Shown here: positions 45,095 through 56,815 of the stretch, one piece after another
Layout of the letters: each line of letters starts with the position of its first letter
How positions within the stretch are numbered: the stretch's first letter is position 1
Program-made: the position numbers and the translations under genes
The notes under the pieces: generated by a model
Databases searched by the model: none
What the model was told of the DNA's origin: nothing
What the model saw: only the letters and a program-made list of their open reading frames with translations
Assembly: GCF_900099785.1 (NCBI RefSeq)
Contig: NZ_FNDS01000003.1
Coordinates: forward strand, 310,001-374,000
Source of the DNA: Pseudomonas panipatensis
GTDB lineage: Bacteria > Pseudomonadota > Gammaproteobacteria > Pseudomonadales > Pseudomonadaceae
Reading direction: 5' to 3'
DNA: 64,000 nucleotides

Positions 45095-45925
45095 TCAGCC
45101 GGCGAAGTCGAGTTTCTCCTTCCAGCGTTTTTCCAGGCTCTTGGTGTCGTGGTCCATCGGATGGAAACCGGGGCGGAAGTAGTCCAGCCAGGGCAGCACG
45201 AGTTGGGTGAAATAGCCGTTACGCAGGCCGAACAGGGTGACCAGGCCATGCTTCCAGCTACGCCAATTGAACAATTGGCCATCCCGGCGCAGCAGATGGA
45301 CCTGGAAGCCGCCGATCACGCCGAGGAAGATCAGGGTAGTCAGCAGCATCACCGCGGTACGGGTGAAATAGCCGCCGTAGACCTGCTGATAGACGTCATA
45401 GGCCACCGCCTTGTGCTCGTTCTCTTCGATGGCGTGCCACATCCATAGCTTGTACATCTTCGCCGAGCCTATCTGCACGCTGAGGTCCTCGCGGCGCAGC
45501 AGGCGCTCGGCCATGGTCGCGGTGAAGTGCTCCAGGGCACAGGTGATGGCCAACTGGTGCTTCTTGGTGGTGATCTGGCTCACTGCGCCGAGCAGGTGCT
45601 TGATGCGCAGCTCCAGGCGCTCCAGGTCGATGCCGTGTTCATCGGCGTACTCGTTGTAGGCGGCGTGCTCCTTGGAGTGCATGGCCTCCTGGCCGATGAA
45701 GGCGCTGACGTCCTTCTGCAACTGCGGGTCTTGGATGCGTTGGCGAACCGCGCGCACGCTGTCGACGAAGAACTTCTCGCCGTAGGGAAAGAGCGAGGAG
45801 AGGTTGTTCATGAAGTGGGTCATGAAGGGTTGGCCGTCCCACCAGTACTTGGGGGTTTCGCTGAAGCTGAAGTCCATGCGGCGAACGGGGAAGCTGGCGC
45901 GGAGGGGCTCGGTTTGGGCATTCAT
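45095..45925 (-). CDS. Putative metal-dependent hydrolase (PF10118-type)
   Basis: The protein has 276 residues. Conserved metal-binding-looking motifs are FIGQEAMHSKEH (about 95), CALEHFTATMAE (about 142) and WHAIEENEHKAVAYDVY (about 180), which place Glu/His pairs on helices as in ferritin-like di-metal proteins. One hydrophobic helix (LLTTLIFLGVIGGFQVHLL) is present near residue 215. The start at 45925 follows AAGGAG. The family is annotated as predicted metal-dependent hydrolases with no known substrate. It lies between apt and the cyd operon on the same strand, separated by terminators. Confidence 0.85.
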   Translation of the reverse strand: MNAQTEPLRASFPVRRMDFSFSETPKYWWDGQPFMTHFMNNLSSLFPYGEKFFVDSVRAVRQRIQDPQLQKDVSAFIGQEAMHSKEHAAYNEYADEHGIDLERLELRIKHLLGAVSQITTKKHQLAITCALEHFTATMAERLLRREDLSVQIGSAKMYKLWMWHAIEENEHKAVAYDVYQQVYGGYFTRTAVMLLTTLIFLGVIGGFQVHLLRRDGQLFNWRSWKHGLVTLFGLRNGYFTQLVLPWLDYFRPGFHPMDHDTKSLEKRWKEKLDFAG

Positions 45926-46162
45926 GGCTAACTCCTTGTTGTTGTCCGGGAGCCCTTGGCGGAGTCGGCGGCGCGCTTGTCGCGGGCAGTCGCGCAGGGC
46001 CCCGCGCGGGCCTGTCGTGCTGACACGCAGGAGGGTGTCATCGCTCGCGGCCATTGTTGGAGGCATCGTCCGGCAACGAATAGGTCATATCCGGCCATGC
46101 GCGGGTCGTAGCCGGCCAAGGCGCCTGGCGCCCGACCTTGGATAGGGGAGGGGAAGGGAGAT

Positions 46163-46186
46163 GCCGAGCCGCAGGGTGGGCTCGGC
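46163..46186 (-). terminator. Possible terminator-like hairpin after apt
   Basis: GCCGAGCC and GGCTCGGC pair around an 8-nt loop immediately downstream of the apt stop. The following bases on the minus strand (ATCTCCCTTCC) are only weakly T-rich. The rest of the 268-bp gap to 45926 shows nothing recognisable. Confidence 0.4.
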
Positions 46187-46193
46187 GCGCCGA

Positions 46194-46742
46194 TCAACGT
46201 TCGTCGAGAGCGAAGGCGGTCAGGCTGTAGGTGGGGATGTTGGCGTCGCGCAGCTTGGTCGAGCCGCCGAGTTCCGGCAGGTCGATGATGGCGGCCGCCT
46301 CGAAGACCTTGGCGCCCATGCGCCGCACCAGTTGCGCGGCGGCCAGCAGGGTGCCGCCAGTGGCGATCAGGTCATCGAAGATCAGCACGCTGTCGCCTTC
46401 GCAGAGGCTGTCGGCGTGGACTTCCAGCAGGGCCTCGCCGTACTCGGTCTGGTAGCTCTGGGCGAGCACGTCGGCGGGCAGCTTGCCCTGCTTGCGGAAC
46501 AGCACCAGCGGCTTGTTCAGCTCATAGGCGATGATCGAACCGATCAGGAAACCGCGCGCGTCCATGGCGCCGATATGGCTGAAATCGGCCTCGACGTAGC
46601 GCTGGATGAAGCTGTCGGCGACGAAGCGCAGCGCACGGGGCGACTGGAACAGCGGGGTGATGTCGCGAAACATCACGCCGGCTTTGGGGAAGTCCGGCAC
46701 CGCGCGGATCAGGGATTTCAGATCGAGTTGGTTGAGGATCAT
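46194..46742 (-). CDS. apt: Adenine phosphoribosyltransferase
   Basis: The protein has 182 residues, as in the family. [15 protein letters not shown] is the N-terminal Apt motif, and the PRPP-binding loop is [13 protein letters not shown] (about 124-136). It converts adenine and PRPP to AMP in purine salvage. The gene lies upstream of the hydrolase gene and 100 bp downstream of anr, as in P. aeruginosa. Confidence 0.96.
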   Translation of the reverse strand: MILNQLDLKSLIRAVPDFPKAGVMFRDITPLFQSPRALRFVADSFIQRYVEADFSHIGAMDARGFLIGSIIAYELNKPLVLFRKQGKLPADVLAQSYQTEYGEALLEVHADSLCEGDSVLIFDDLIATGGTLLAAAQLVRRMGAKVFEAAAIIDLPELGGSTKLRDANIPTYSLTAFALDER

Positions 46743-46790
46743 GCTGGCTATGCACCTGGTAACAGCTGGATTTCAGGAGCCGGAAGTATA

Positions 46791-46816
46791 ACGGGCCCGC
46801 CTTGCGGCGAGCCCGT
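46791..46816 (-). terminator. Terminator-like hairpin after anr
   Basis: ACGGGC pairs with GCCCGT, with an inner CGCC/GGCG pair and a GCAA-type loop on the minus strand. T residues follow only on the plus strand (TTTTC), so termination for anr is moderate. Confidence 0.55.
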
Positions 46817-46842
46817 TTTCGATGACCGGAAAGTCGCGCTGT

Positions 46843-47577
46843 TCAGCTTTCCATCTGGCCGCCGGCGAGGGCACAGAGCTCGATGGAGTCGAGGATGTGC
46901 ACTTCCTTGCCTTCGGCGCTGATCAGGCCGTTCTGCTGGAAACGGGTGAACACCCGGGACACGGTTTCCACCGCCAGCCCCAGGTAGTTGCCGATTTCGT
47001 TGCGCGACATGCTCAGGCGGAACTGCTGGGCGGAGAAGCCACGGGCGCGGAAGCGCGCCGCGAGGTTGACCAGGAAGGTGGCGATTCGTTCGTCGGCGGT
47101 CTTCTTCGACAGCAGCATCATCATCTGCTGGTCGTCGCGGATTTCCCGGCTCATCACGCGCATCAACTGGCGGCGCAACACCGGCAATTGATCGGCGAGT
47201 TCGTCGAGGCGCTCGAAGGGGATTTCGCAGACCGAGGTGGTTTCCAGCGACTGGGCCGACACCGGGTAGGTCTCGGTGTCCATGCCGGAGAGCCCGACCA
47301 GCTCGCTGGGCAGGTGGAAGCCGGTGATCTGCTCCTCGCCGTTGTCGGTGATGCTGAAGGTCTTGAGGGCGCCGGAGCGGACCGCGAAGACCGAACCGAA
47401 GGCATCACCCTGGCGGAACAGGAACTCGCCTTTCTTCAGTGGCCGGCCACGCTTGACGATCTCGTCGAGGGCGTCCATGTCGTCGTTGTTCAGCGACAGG
47501 GGCAGGCACAGCGGGGCCAGACTGCAGTCCTTGCAATGCGCTTGTGGCAGGGCGCGTACCTTGATGGTTTCGGCCAT
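46843..47577 (-). CDS. anr: Anaerobic regulator Anr (FNR-type)
   Basis: The protein has 244 residues, equal to Anr of P. aeruginosa. Cysteines C15, C18, C24 and C117 are placed as the four [4Fe-4S] ligands. A cyclic-nucleotide-binding fold and a dimer helix follow, and the DNA-binding helix-turn-helix has [20 protein letters not shown], with the E..SR recognition residues of FNR that read TTGAT. It activates microaerobic and anaerobic genes when O2 is low. AAGGA precedes the ATG. The hemN promoter next door carries an Anr box. Confidence 0.97.
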   Translation of the reverse strand: MAETIKVRALPQAHCKDCSLAPLCLPLSLNNDDMDALDEIVKRGRPLKKGEFLFRQGDAFGSVFAVRSGALKTFSITDNGEEQITGFHLPSELVGLSGMDTETYPVSAQSLETTSVCEIPFERLDELADQLPVLRRQLMRVMSREIRDDQQMMMLLSKKTADERIATFLVNLAARFRARGFSAQQFRLSMSRNEIGNYLGLAVETVSRVFTRFQQNGLISAEGKEVHILDSIELCALAGGQMES

Positions 47578-47731
47578 GGGTAATCCTTGGGTGGGAAAGG
47601 CACTTGAACCGCAAGGGTAACGCACCCCGGGGGCCGACGGCCAGCCGCAGGGCGAGTAATTCTGGCTTTTCCGTTACTAGTCTTTAGGTAAGGGAAATTT
47701 CCGCTACCGGAGTTCCGCCATGGCTTCTCCC

Positions 47732-49114
47732 TCAGATGACCCGGGAGAAGCGTTGCAGGCTCTGCGTCGGCAGATAGTGGTCGAACAGCATGCACAGGGT
47801 GCGCACCAGCAGGCGCCCGGCAGGGGTGACGTCGATGCCGCGCTGGTCCAGCTTGATCAGGCCGTCGGCGGCGAAGCGCTCCAGCTCCGCCCAGATGTCC
47901 GCGAAGTAGCCGCGGAAGTCGATGTTGAGCGACTCCTCGATGGCTTCGAAATCCAGTTGGAAGTGGCAGATCAACTGCTGGATCACTGCGCGCCGCACAC
48001 GGTCGTCCTTGCTGCAATGGAGGCCGCGGCGGGTGGCCAGTTGGCCGTTGTCGAGGCTGCTCATGTAGTGGCTGATATCGGTGCTGTTCTGCCCGTAGAA
48101 GTCGCCGATCTGGCTGATCGCCGAGACGCCCAGGCCGACCAGGTCGCAGTGGCCGTGGGTGGTGTAGCCCTGGAAGTTGCGCTGCAGCGTGCCGTCTTCC
48201 TGGGCGCTGGCCAGTTCATCGTCGGGCAGGGCGAAGTGGTCCATGCCGATGTAGCGATAGCCGGCTTCGCTCAACTGCTCGATGGTGCGCTGCAGCATTT
48301 CCAGCTTCTGCCCGGGGCTGGGCAGGTCCGCGGTATTGATGCGCCGCTGCGGCATGAAGCGCTCCGGCAGGTGCGCGTAGTTGAATACCGACAGGCGGTC
48401 CGGTTGCAGGCCGATGACCTGCTCGACAGTGTCGGCGAAGCGCGAGGGCGTCTGCTTCGGCAGGCCGTAGATCAGGTCGATGTTGATCGAGCGGTATTGC
48501 AGGGTGCGCGCGGCATCCATGATGGCGCGGGTTTCGTCGAGGCTCTGCAGGCGGTTGACGGCCTGTTGCACCTCCAGATCGAAGTCCTGCACGCCGAGGC
48601 TGACGCGGTTGAAGCCCAGTTCGCGGAGCAATCCCATGGTCGACCAGTCCGCCTCGCGGGGGTCGATTTCGATGCCGTAGTCGCCGGAGTCGTCGTCCAG
48701 CAGATGCAGGTGCGTGCGCAACTGGCCCATCAGTTCGCGGAGCTGGCCGGGGCTGAGGAAGGTCGGCGTGCCGCCACCGAAGTGCAGTTGTTCGACGACC
48801 TGCCCACGGCCCAGGTGGCGGCTGACGATTTCGATCTCGTGGATCAGCCGTGCCAGATAGGGCGCGCTGCGTCCGCGATCCTTGGTGATCACTTTGTTGC
48901 AGGCGCAGTAGTAGCAGATGTTGGCGCAGAACGGGATGTGCACGTAGAGCGACAGGGGGCGCCCAGCTTTCTGGCTATCCCGCAGCGCATGCAGCATGTC
49001 GAAGGGGCCGACGCCTTCGTGGAATTGCACGGCTGTAGGGTAGGAGGTGTAACGCGGGCCGGATAGATCGTAGCGACGGATCAGATCAGCGTCCCAGCGA
49101 ATATTGTCGAGCAT
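47732..49114 (-). CDS. hemN: Oxygen-independent coproporphyrinogen III oxidase
   Basis: The protein has 460 residues. The radical-SAM cluster motif CxxxCxxC is in FCANICYYCACNK (about 60-72) and the enzyme keeps the typical IPFCANICYYC context and the C-terminal HemN domain. It converts coproporphyrinogen III to protoporphyrinogen IX without O2, supplying haem for the cbb3 and bd oxidases encoded around it. An Anr box at 49176-49189 lies about 62 bp before the ATG. Confidence 0.97.
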   Translation of the reverse strand: MLDNIRWDADLIRRYDLSGPRYTSYPTAVQFHEGVGPFDMLHALRDSQKAGRPLSLYVHIPFCANICYYCACNKVITKDRGRSAPYLARLIHEIEIVSRHLGRGQVVEQLHFGGGTPTFLSPGQLRELMGQLRTHLHLLDDDSGDYGIEIDPREADWSTMGLLRELGFNRVSLGVQDFDLEVQQAVNRLQSLDETRAIMDAARTLQYRSINIDLIYGLPKQTPSRFADTVEQVIGLQPDRLSVFNYAHLPERFMPQRRINTADLPSPGQKLEMLQRTIEQLSEAGYRYIGMDHFALPDDELASAQEDGTLQRNFQGYTTHGHCDLVGLGVSAISQIGDFYGQNSTDISHYMSSLDNGQLATRRGLHCSKDDRVRRAVIQQLICHFQLDFEAIEESLNIDFRGYFADIWAELERFAADGLIKLDQRGIDVTPAGRLLVRTLCMLFDHYLPTQSLQRFSRVI

Positions 49115-49175
49115 GCCGAAATCCCCGAGTCAGGCGAGCTTTGGCGCAGTCTAGGGAGACTCGCGCGGAGCGCTC

Positions 49176-49189
49176 TTGACTTGCATCAA
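49176..49189 (-). promoter_or_regulatory. Anr box upstream of hemN
   Basis: On the minus strand it reads TTGAT-GCAA-GTCAA, one mismatch from the FNR/Anr consensus TTGAT-N4-ATCAA. It is placed before hemN, a known target of Anr in pseudomonads. Confidence 0.85.
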
Positions 49190-49294
49190 GAGGTATCCGC
49201 ATGCACTTTCAGACTTTCTTCGGATTCTTGAGATTGACAACGACGGCGGGGAGGATGCTTGGCCGCGCTTCGCTCCCGGCAAGGCGCGCGTCGT

Positions 49295-49996
49295 TCAGCC
49301 GGCGGCATGCACCGCGTGGCCCATCAGCCAGGCCTGATGGGGGCCGGGCAGGGTCCAGAGGCCGAAGAGTATCACCAGCAGGCCGCCGGCCATGCGCACG
49401 CTGCGGCGGCGCAGCAGGGCGGTGATGCGTTCGGCGGCCAGCCCGGTGGCCAGCAGCACCGGCCAGGTGCCCAGGCCGAAGGCCAGCATCAGCAGGGCGC
49501 TGTCGATTGCCGAGCCCTGGCTGGTGGCCCAGAGCAGGGTGCTGTAGACCAGCCCGCAGGGCAGCCAGCCCCAGAGTGTGCCGAGCAACAGCGCGCGCGG
49601 CAGGCTGGTCACCGGCAGCAGGCGGCTGGCGAACGGTTGGATGTGCCGCCAGAGGCCGCGACCCAGGGCTTCGATACGGGTCAGGCCGCTCCACCAGCCG
49701 GCCAGGTACAGGCCCATGGTGATCAGCAGCAGTCCGGCGATCACGCGCAGGGCGCCGGCCAGCGGGGTGCGGGCGACGGCCCAGCCGGCCAGGCCGAGCA
49801 GCAGCCCGGCGCAGGCGTAACTGAGGATGCGCCCGAGGTTGTAGGCGAGCAGCAGGCGCAGGCGCCGGCCGCGCTGTTCGGCGGGGATGGCCAGGGTCAG
49901 CGCGCCCATCAGGCCGCCGCACATGCCCAGGCAGTGGCCACCGCCGAGCAGGCCGAGAATCAATGCGGACGCCAGCAGCGGCGCCAGTTCAAGCAT
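49295..49996 (-). CDS. SafE-like membrane protein of the cbb3 assembly cluster
   Basis: The protein has 233 residues and six hydrophobic helices. It has the cysteine motifs GGGHCLGMCGG (about 18-28) and GWLPCGLVYSTLL, as in the small sulphite-exporter/DsbD-like family found in cco clusters. It overlaps ccoS by 8 bp and is last in the ccoGHIS operon. The function is not settled. A link to copper or thiol handling during cbb3 assembly is inferred from the cysteines and position. Confidence 0.8.
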   Translation of the reverse strand: MLELAPLLASALILGLLGGGHCLGMCGGLMGALTLAIPAEQRGRRLRLLLAYNLGRILSYACAGLLLGLAGWAVARTPLAGALRVIAGLLLITMGLYLAGWWSGLTRIEALGRGLWRHIQPFASRLLPVTSLPRALLLGTLWGWLPCGLVYSTLLWATSQGSAIDSALLMLAFGLGTWPVLLATGLAAERITALLRRRSVRMAGGLLVILFGLWTLPGPHQAWLMGHAVHAAG

Positions 49997-50216
49997 GGCG
50001 AGAGTCCTTGTCGTCCGCTTCGCGGCGCTCGCCATGGGCGTTCTCGGCTTCGTCGATGCCGGCCTGGTGCTTGGGGTCTTCGTCGTCGAACAGGATGCTG
50101 TGCGCGGGGCTTTCCATGTCGTCGTACTGGCCACTGTTGACTGCCCAGAAAAAGATCCAGACGGCGATGGCGACGATGATCAGGGCCACGGGGATCATCA
50201 CGTAGAGAGCGGGCAT
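49989..50216 (-). CDS. ccoS: cbb3-type oxidase assembly protein CcoS
   Basis: The 75-residue protein has one N-terminal helix (LYVMIPVALIIVAIAVWIFF) followed by the conserved WAVNSGQYDDMESPAHSILF typical of CcoS, and an acidic tail. It is needed for cofactor insertion in cbb3 oxidase. It overlaps the SafE-like gene by 8 bp and lies 40 bp after ccoI. Confidence 0.95.
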   Translation of the reverse strand: MPALYVMIPVALIIVAIAVWIFFWAVNSGQYDDMESPAHSILFDDEDPKHQAGIDEAENAHGERREADDKDSRHA

Positions 50217-50256
50217 AGCGACTCCATCGAAGTTCCGGGACGCGCGGTGCGTCGGT

Positions 50257-52721
<2,465 letters not shown>

Positions 52722-52725
<4 letters not shown>

Positions 52726-53255
52726 GGGCGCTGGACTTCGGCTCCCTGGAGAGGCTCGTCACCCAGGACGATTTCGCCGTCCGGGACCAGCTTCTCCTCC
52801 TCGAACAGGCGCCAGGTGTGGCCGTCCTGCTCGCCGAGCAGTTCGACGAAACGGCGGCCGTCGACGGCCGAATCGAGGCGGCCGGTGTAGCGTCCCGGCT
52901 CGTTGGCGGGCAGCAGGGTGACATGCCGGTCCTGCGACTGCAGGGTCGGCGAGATCAGGTTGAGGGTCAGCTGCGGCGGTACGCTCTGGCCACCCAGACG
53001 GACCTCGACTTCGCCGGTGAGTTTGTCGAAGCGCACCTTGGCGTGCATTTGCAGGCGCTGGCCCAGTTGCTCGCGGTCCAGCGAGCGGTTGATGCCTTTG
53101 CCGGCCTCGTAATAGTTATCGTTGACCAGGGAGTCCTGGTGGTCCACGGCAATGCTCACCATCAGCAGGCTGAGGGTCACCGACGTGGCCAGCATGGCGA
53201 TGATGATCCACGGCCAGAGGTGCTTGTACCAGGGTTGTACGGGCGCGGACTGCAT
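52722..53255 (-). CDS. ccoH: cbb3 oxidase assembly protein CcoH (FixH)
   Basis: The protein has 177 residues with one N-terminal helix (WIIIAMLATSVTLSLLMVSI) and a periplasmic domain with VNDNYYEAGKGINRSLDR, as in FixH/CcoH. It holds the cbb3 subunits during assembly. It overlaps ccoI by 4 bp in the ccoGHIS cluster. Confidence 0.93.
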
Positions 53256-53360
53256 TGTCTCGTTCTCTCTATCTGTACCGTGGAGCGGAAGCCTGGGCGC
53301 CCCCGATGACTGGGGGCGTGGCCTGGATGGGCGGGGATTCTACGTGCTCCGAAGGACGCT

Positions 53361-53387
53361 GGCACCCCGTGGCGGAGACGGGGTGCC
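53361..53387 (-). other. Stem-loop after ccoG
   Basis: GGCACCCCGT pairs perfectly with ACGGGGTGCC around a 7-nt loop between ccoG and ccoH. No T run follows, so it may be an attenuator or mRNA-stabilising hairpin inside the operon. A second stem (CGCCCCC/GGGGGCG) lies at about 53298-53318. Confidence 0.55.
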
Positions 53388-53405
53388 GTATCGTTCAGCG
53401 CGGGT

Positions 53406-54818
53406 TCAGCGGACCTGCGGGCCGATGAAGCGGCTGCCGGCTTCCTTGCTGATCGCGGGATCGTCCACCGACTGGATGGTGAAGGTGATCTCGTTGGTGC
53501 TGGACGGCAGCTTGTCCGGGTCGATGGAAAGCTCCATCGGCATGGCGAGGATATCCCCCGCGGCGACCTGGACTTCCTTGCGGCCTTCCAGCTTGAGGCC
53601 ATCGAGGCCCTTGGCGCCGAGCACGTAGGTATGGTCGCGCTGGTCCTTGTTCATGATCTTCAGGCTGTAGACGTTCTCGATCCGTCCTTCCTGGTTCTCA
53701 CGGTAGAGCACGCGGTCCTTGCTGACGTCGAAGCCCACCAGCGGACGGATGATCACTGCCGTGGCGAGCAGGCCGATCATCACGCAGAGGGCGATGGCGT
53801 AGCCGATGAGGCGCGGACGCACCAGATGGGTCTTCTGCCCGGACAGGTTGTGCTCGGTGGTGTAGCTCACCAGGCCGCGCGGGTAGCCCATCTTGTCCAT
53901 GATGGCATCGCAGGCGTCGACGCAGGCTGCGCAACCGATGCACTCGATCTGCAGGCCGTCGCGGATGTCGATACCGGTCGGGCAGACCTGCACGCACATG
54001 GTGCAGTCGATGCAGTCGCCCAGGCCCTGTGCCTTGTAATCCACGCCCTTCTTGCGCGGGCCGCGGGATTCGCCGCGCCGCGGATCGTAGGAGACGATCA
54101 GGGTGTCCTTGTCGAACATCACGCTCTGGAAGCGCGCGTACGGGCACATGTAGATGCACACGTTCTCGCGCAGCCAGCCGGCATTGCCATAGGTGGCCAG
54201 GGTAAAGAAGCCGACCCAGAAGTACGCCCAGCCATCAGCCTGGCCGGTGACCAGATCGGAGAGCAGGTCACGGATCGGCGCGAAGTAGCCGACGAAGGTG
54301 AGGCCGGTGACCAGGCCGATCAGCAGCCACAGGCTGTGCTTGGCCAGCTTGCGGACGAATTTCTGGCCGCTCATGGGCGCCTTGTCCAGCTTCATGCGCT
54401 GGTTGCGGTCGCCTTCGGTGACCTTCTCGCACCACATGAAGATCCACGTCCAGACGCTCTGCGGACAGGTGTAGCCGCACCACACGCGCCCGGCGAACAC
54501 GGTGATGAAGAACAAGCCGAAGGCACAGACGATCAGCAGCCAGGACAGCAACATGAAGTCCTGCGGCCAGAAGGTCGCGCCGAAGATGTAGAACTTGCGC
54601 TCGGGCAGGTCCCACCAGACGGCCTGGCGGCCATTCCAGCTCAGCCAGACGGTGCCGAAGTAGAGGAGGAAGAGGACGGCTCCGCCGACGCGGCGCAGGT
54701 TACGGAAGAAGCCGGTGAAGGCGCGGGTGTAGACCTTCTCGCGGGAGGCATAGAGATCGATGTTCTCCCCCGCTTTCTTGGCAGGGGTGACATCCTGTAC
54801 GGGAATCTGTTTGCTCAT
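53406..54818 (-). CDS. ccoG: cbb3 oxidase accessory iron-sulphur protein CcoG
   Basis: The protein has 470 residues with five membrane helices in the N-terminal half and the polyferredoxin motif CIDCTMCVQVCPTGIDI followed by CIGCAACVDACD, i.e. two [4Fe-4S] sites. A C-terminal periplasmic Ig-like domain (VLGAKGLDGLKLEGRKEVQV) follows. CcoG reduces copper(II) for cbb3 maturation. It is the first gene of the ccoGHIS set. Confidence 0.95.
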   Translation of the reverse strand: MSKQIPVQDVTPAKKAGENIDLYASREKVYTRAFTGFFRNLRRVGGAVLFLLYFGTVWLSWNGRQAVWWDLPERKFYIFGATFWPQDFMLLSWLLIVCAFGLFFITVFAGRVWCGYTCPQSVWTWIFMWCEKVTEGDRNQRMKLDKAPMSGQKFVRKLAKHSLWLLIGLVTGLTFVGYFAPIRDLLSDLVTGQADGWAYFWVGFFTLATYGNAGWLRENVCIYMCPYARFQSVMFDKDTLIVSYDPRRGESRGPRKKGVDYKAQGLGDCIDCTMCVQVCPTGIDIRDGLQIECIGCAACVDACDAIMDKMGYPRGLVSYTTEHNLSGQKTHLVRPRLIGYAIALCVMIGLLATAVIIRPLVGFDVSKDRVLYRENQEGRIENVYSLKIMNKDQRDHTYVLGAKGLDGLKLEGRKEVQVAAGDILAMPMELSIDPDKLPSSTNEITFTIQSVDDPAISKEAGSRFIGPQVR

Positions 54819-54948
54819 CGGTGCGTACCACGGCAGTGGGAGGGCGCTCTGTCAGTACATGCCGAACAGAGTCAAAAATATGCTGCACGCCTCACAATGA
54901 TACGGCTTGAGGGGCGGCGCAACGGTGCGACTGTTGGTCGCGTCAGTT

Positions 54949-54963
54949 TTATCTGAAAGATAA
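54949..54963. promoter_or_regulatory. Palindrome in the ccoG upstream region
   Basis: TTATCT-GAA-AGATAA is a perfect inverted repeat with a 3-nt centre, about 130 bp upstream of the ccoG start. It may be an operator. It is not an Anr box. Confidence 0.35.
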
Positions 54964-54974
54964 TTCTGAGCTGG

Positions 54975-55008
54975 AAAAAAAGCGGCGCCGGATAGGACCG
55001 GCGCCGCT
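54975..55008 (-). terminator. Rho-independent terminator of the ccoNOQP operon
   Basis: On the minus strand AGCGGCGCCGG and CCGGCGCCGCT form an 11-bp stem with a 6-nt loop, followed by seven T. Confidence 0.93.
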
Positions 55009-55038
55009 GGGTATTGCTGCACAGACAGAGAAGGGAGC

Positions 55039-56013
55039 TTATTGAGCGCTCTTCTCACCTGCGCCGTGGGACAGGCTGTACACATAGGCGGCGAGCAGGT
55101 GAACCTGGTCGGCGCCCAGGCGTTCCAGTTGCGCCGGCATCTGGCCCTGGCGGCCGTAGCGGATGGTCTGCTGCAGCTGCGCGTAGCTCGAACCGTAGAT
55201 GAAGGCGGCCGGGTGGGTCAGGTTGGGCGCGCCCATCGCCGCGGTGCCCTTGCCTTCCGGACCGTGGCAGGCGACGCAGTTGGTCGAGAAGATCTTCTGA
55301 CCATTGGCAACCTGTTCATCGGTCACGCCCTCCGGCAGCTTGCGGCCATCGAGCTTGGTGGTGACGAAGGCAGCCACGTCGTGCACGCCCTGGTCGCCCA
55401 GCACTTCGCCCCAGGCCGGCATCGCGGCGTGGCGGCCGCCCTGGATGGTGGTTTCGATTGTCTTCGGCTCGCCGCCCCAACGCCAGTCTTCGTCGGTCAG
55501 GTTGGGGAAGCCGTAGGCGCCCTTGGCGTCGGAACCGTGGCAAACCGAGCAGTTCGATGCGAACAGGCGGCCACCCATCTTCAGTGCCTGCTCGTCCTTG
55601 GCCACGTCTTCGATGGGCATGGCGGCGTATTTGGCGAAGATCGGCCCGTACTTCTCGTCGGCCTTGGCCATTTCCTTTTCCCACTGGTGCACACCGGTCC
55701 AGCCGGCCTGACCGTTGGCGAAGGGCTTGCCGTCGGTGACTTCCTGGTAGCCCGGCAGCAGGCCTTTCCAGTTGCCCAGGCCCGGATACAGGACCAGGTA
55801 GCCAAGAGCGAAGATGAAGGTGGCGACGAACAGCATGAACCACCATTTCGGCAGCGGGTTGTCGTACTCCTCGATACCATCGAAGGAGTGACCGACGGTC
55901 TCGTCGGTGGCTTCGCTGCGTTGCCCGCGGCGGGTGGCGAAGAGCAGCCACGCCAGCGCGAAGATGGTGCCCAGGGTGAGTACGGTGACGTACAGACTCC
56001 AGAAGGTTGTCAT
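55039..56013 (-). CDS. ccoP: cbb3-type oxidase dihaem subunit CcoP
   Basis: The protein has 324 residues. A short N-terminal helix and a second helix ([20 protein letters not shown]) anchor a periplasmic part with two CxxCH haem sites, CSVCHGS (about 155) and CVACHGP (about 241). It passes electrons to CcoO/CcoN. It overlaps ccoQ by 4 bp and ends the operon. Confidence 0.97.
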   Translation of the reverse strand: MTTFWSLYVTVLTLGTIFALAWLLFATRRGQRSEATDETVGHSFDGIEEYDNPLPKWWFMLFVATFIFALGYLVLYPGLGNWKGLLPGYQEVTDGKPFANGQAGWTGVHQWEKEMAKADEKYGPIFAKYAAMPIEDVAKDEQALKMGGRLFASNCSVCHGSDAKGAYGFPNLTDEDWRWGGEPKTIETTIQGGRHAAMPAWGEVLGDQGVHDVAAFVTTKLDGRKLPEGVTDEQVANGQKIFSTNCVACHGPEGKGTAAMGAPNLTHPAAFIYGSSYAQLQQTIRYGRQGQMPAQLERLGADQVHLLAAYVYSLSHGAGEKSAQ

Positions 56014-56210
56014 TCTTTGTTGCTCCTAGAAGCTTGTTCTTTCTCGACGTGCTTCATGGCTACCGGGTCGTCCGCGAACGGCAGCAGGGCGTCCTCGTCG
56101 AAGCGATGCTTACGCTTGCCGCTGTAGGCCCAGAGCAGTACGCCGATGAAGCCGACCATCACCACGATGGTGCCAAGGCCACGTATCGTCCCGATATCCA
56201 TCGCACTCAC
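56010..56210 (-). CDS. ccoQ: cbb3-type oxidase small subunit CcoQ
   Basis: This 66-residue protein has one membrane helix ([18 protein letters not shown]) followed by the short charged tail [17 protein letters not shown], typical of CcoQ. It stabilises the complex. It overlaps ccoO and ccoP. Confidence 0.95.
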   Translation of the reverse strand: MSAMDIGTIRGLGTIVVMVGFIGVLLWAYSGKRKHRFDEDALLPFADDPVAMKHVEKEQASRSNKE

Positions 56211-56815
56211 CGTTTGCTTTTGATGATGGTCCCGAGGCTTTGCAGGTAAGCCACGAGCGCGTCCATTTCGGTCTTGCCTTTGACGGCATCGCGTGCGCCG
56301 GCGATGTCTTCATCGGTGTAGGGCACGCCCATGGTGCGCATGACTTCCATCTTCTTGGCGGTGTCCTTGCCGTCGAGCTTGTTCTCCACCAGCCACGGGT
56401 AGGCCGGCATCTTCGACTCGGGCACTACGTTGCGCGGGTTGTACAGGTGCGCGCGGTGCCAGTCGTCGGAGTAGCGGCCGCCGACGCGGGCGAGGTCCGG
56501 ACCGGTACGCTTGGAGCCCCACAGGAAGGGGTGGTCCCAGACGCTCTCGCCAGCGACCGAGTAGTGGCCATAGCGCTCGGTTTCGGCGCGGAACGGGCGG
56601 ATCATCTGCGAGTGGCAACCCACGCAGCCGTTGGCGATGTAGACGTCGCGGCCTTCGAGTTCCAGCGCGGTGCGCGGCTTCATGCCTTCGACCGGCTTGT
56701 TGGTGACGTCCTGGAAGAACAGCGGGACGATCTGGGTCAGGCCGCCGATGCTCACCGCCACTGCCATGCACAGGGCCAGCAGGCCGACGTTCTTCTCGAG
56801 TACTTCGTGTTTCAT
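56207..56815 (-). CDS. ccoO: cbb3-type oxidase monohaem subunit CcoO
   Basis: The protein has 202 residues with an N-terminal helix ([20 protein letters not shown]) and one haem motif [15 protein letters not shown]. It transfers electrons from CcoP to CcoN. It overlaps ccoN and ccoQ by a few bases. Confidence 0.97.
   Translation of the reverse strand: MKHEVLEKNVGLLALCMAVAVSIGGLTQIVPLFFQDVTNKPVEGMKPRTALELEGRDVYIANGCVGCHSQMIRPFRAETERYGHYSVAGESVWDHPFLWGSKRTGPDLARVGGRYSDDWHRAHLYNPRNVVPESKMPAYPWLVENKLDGKDTAKKMEVMRTMGVPYTDEDIAGARDAVKGKTEMDALVAYLQSLGTIIKSKR

Noticed and set aside
45926-46066. Upstream extension of the hydrolase gene to 46066
   Set aside because: The ATG at 45925 has AAGGAG and begins the conserved protein; the extension is Arg/Ala-rich without similarity.
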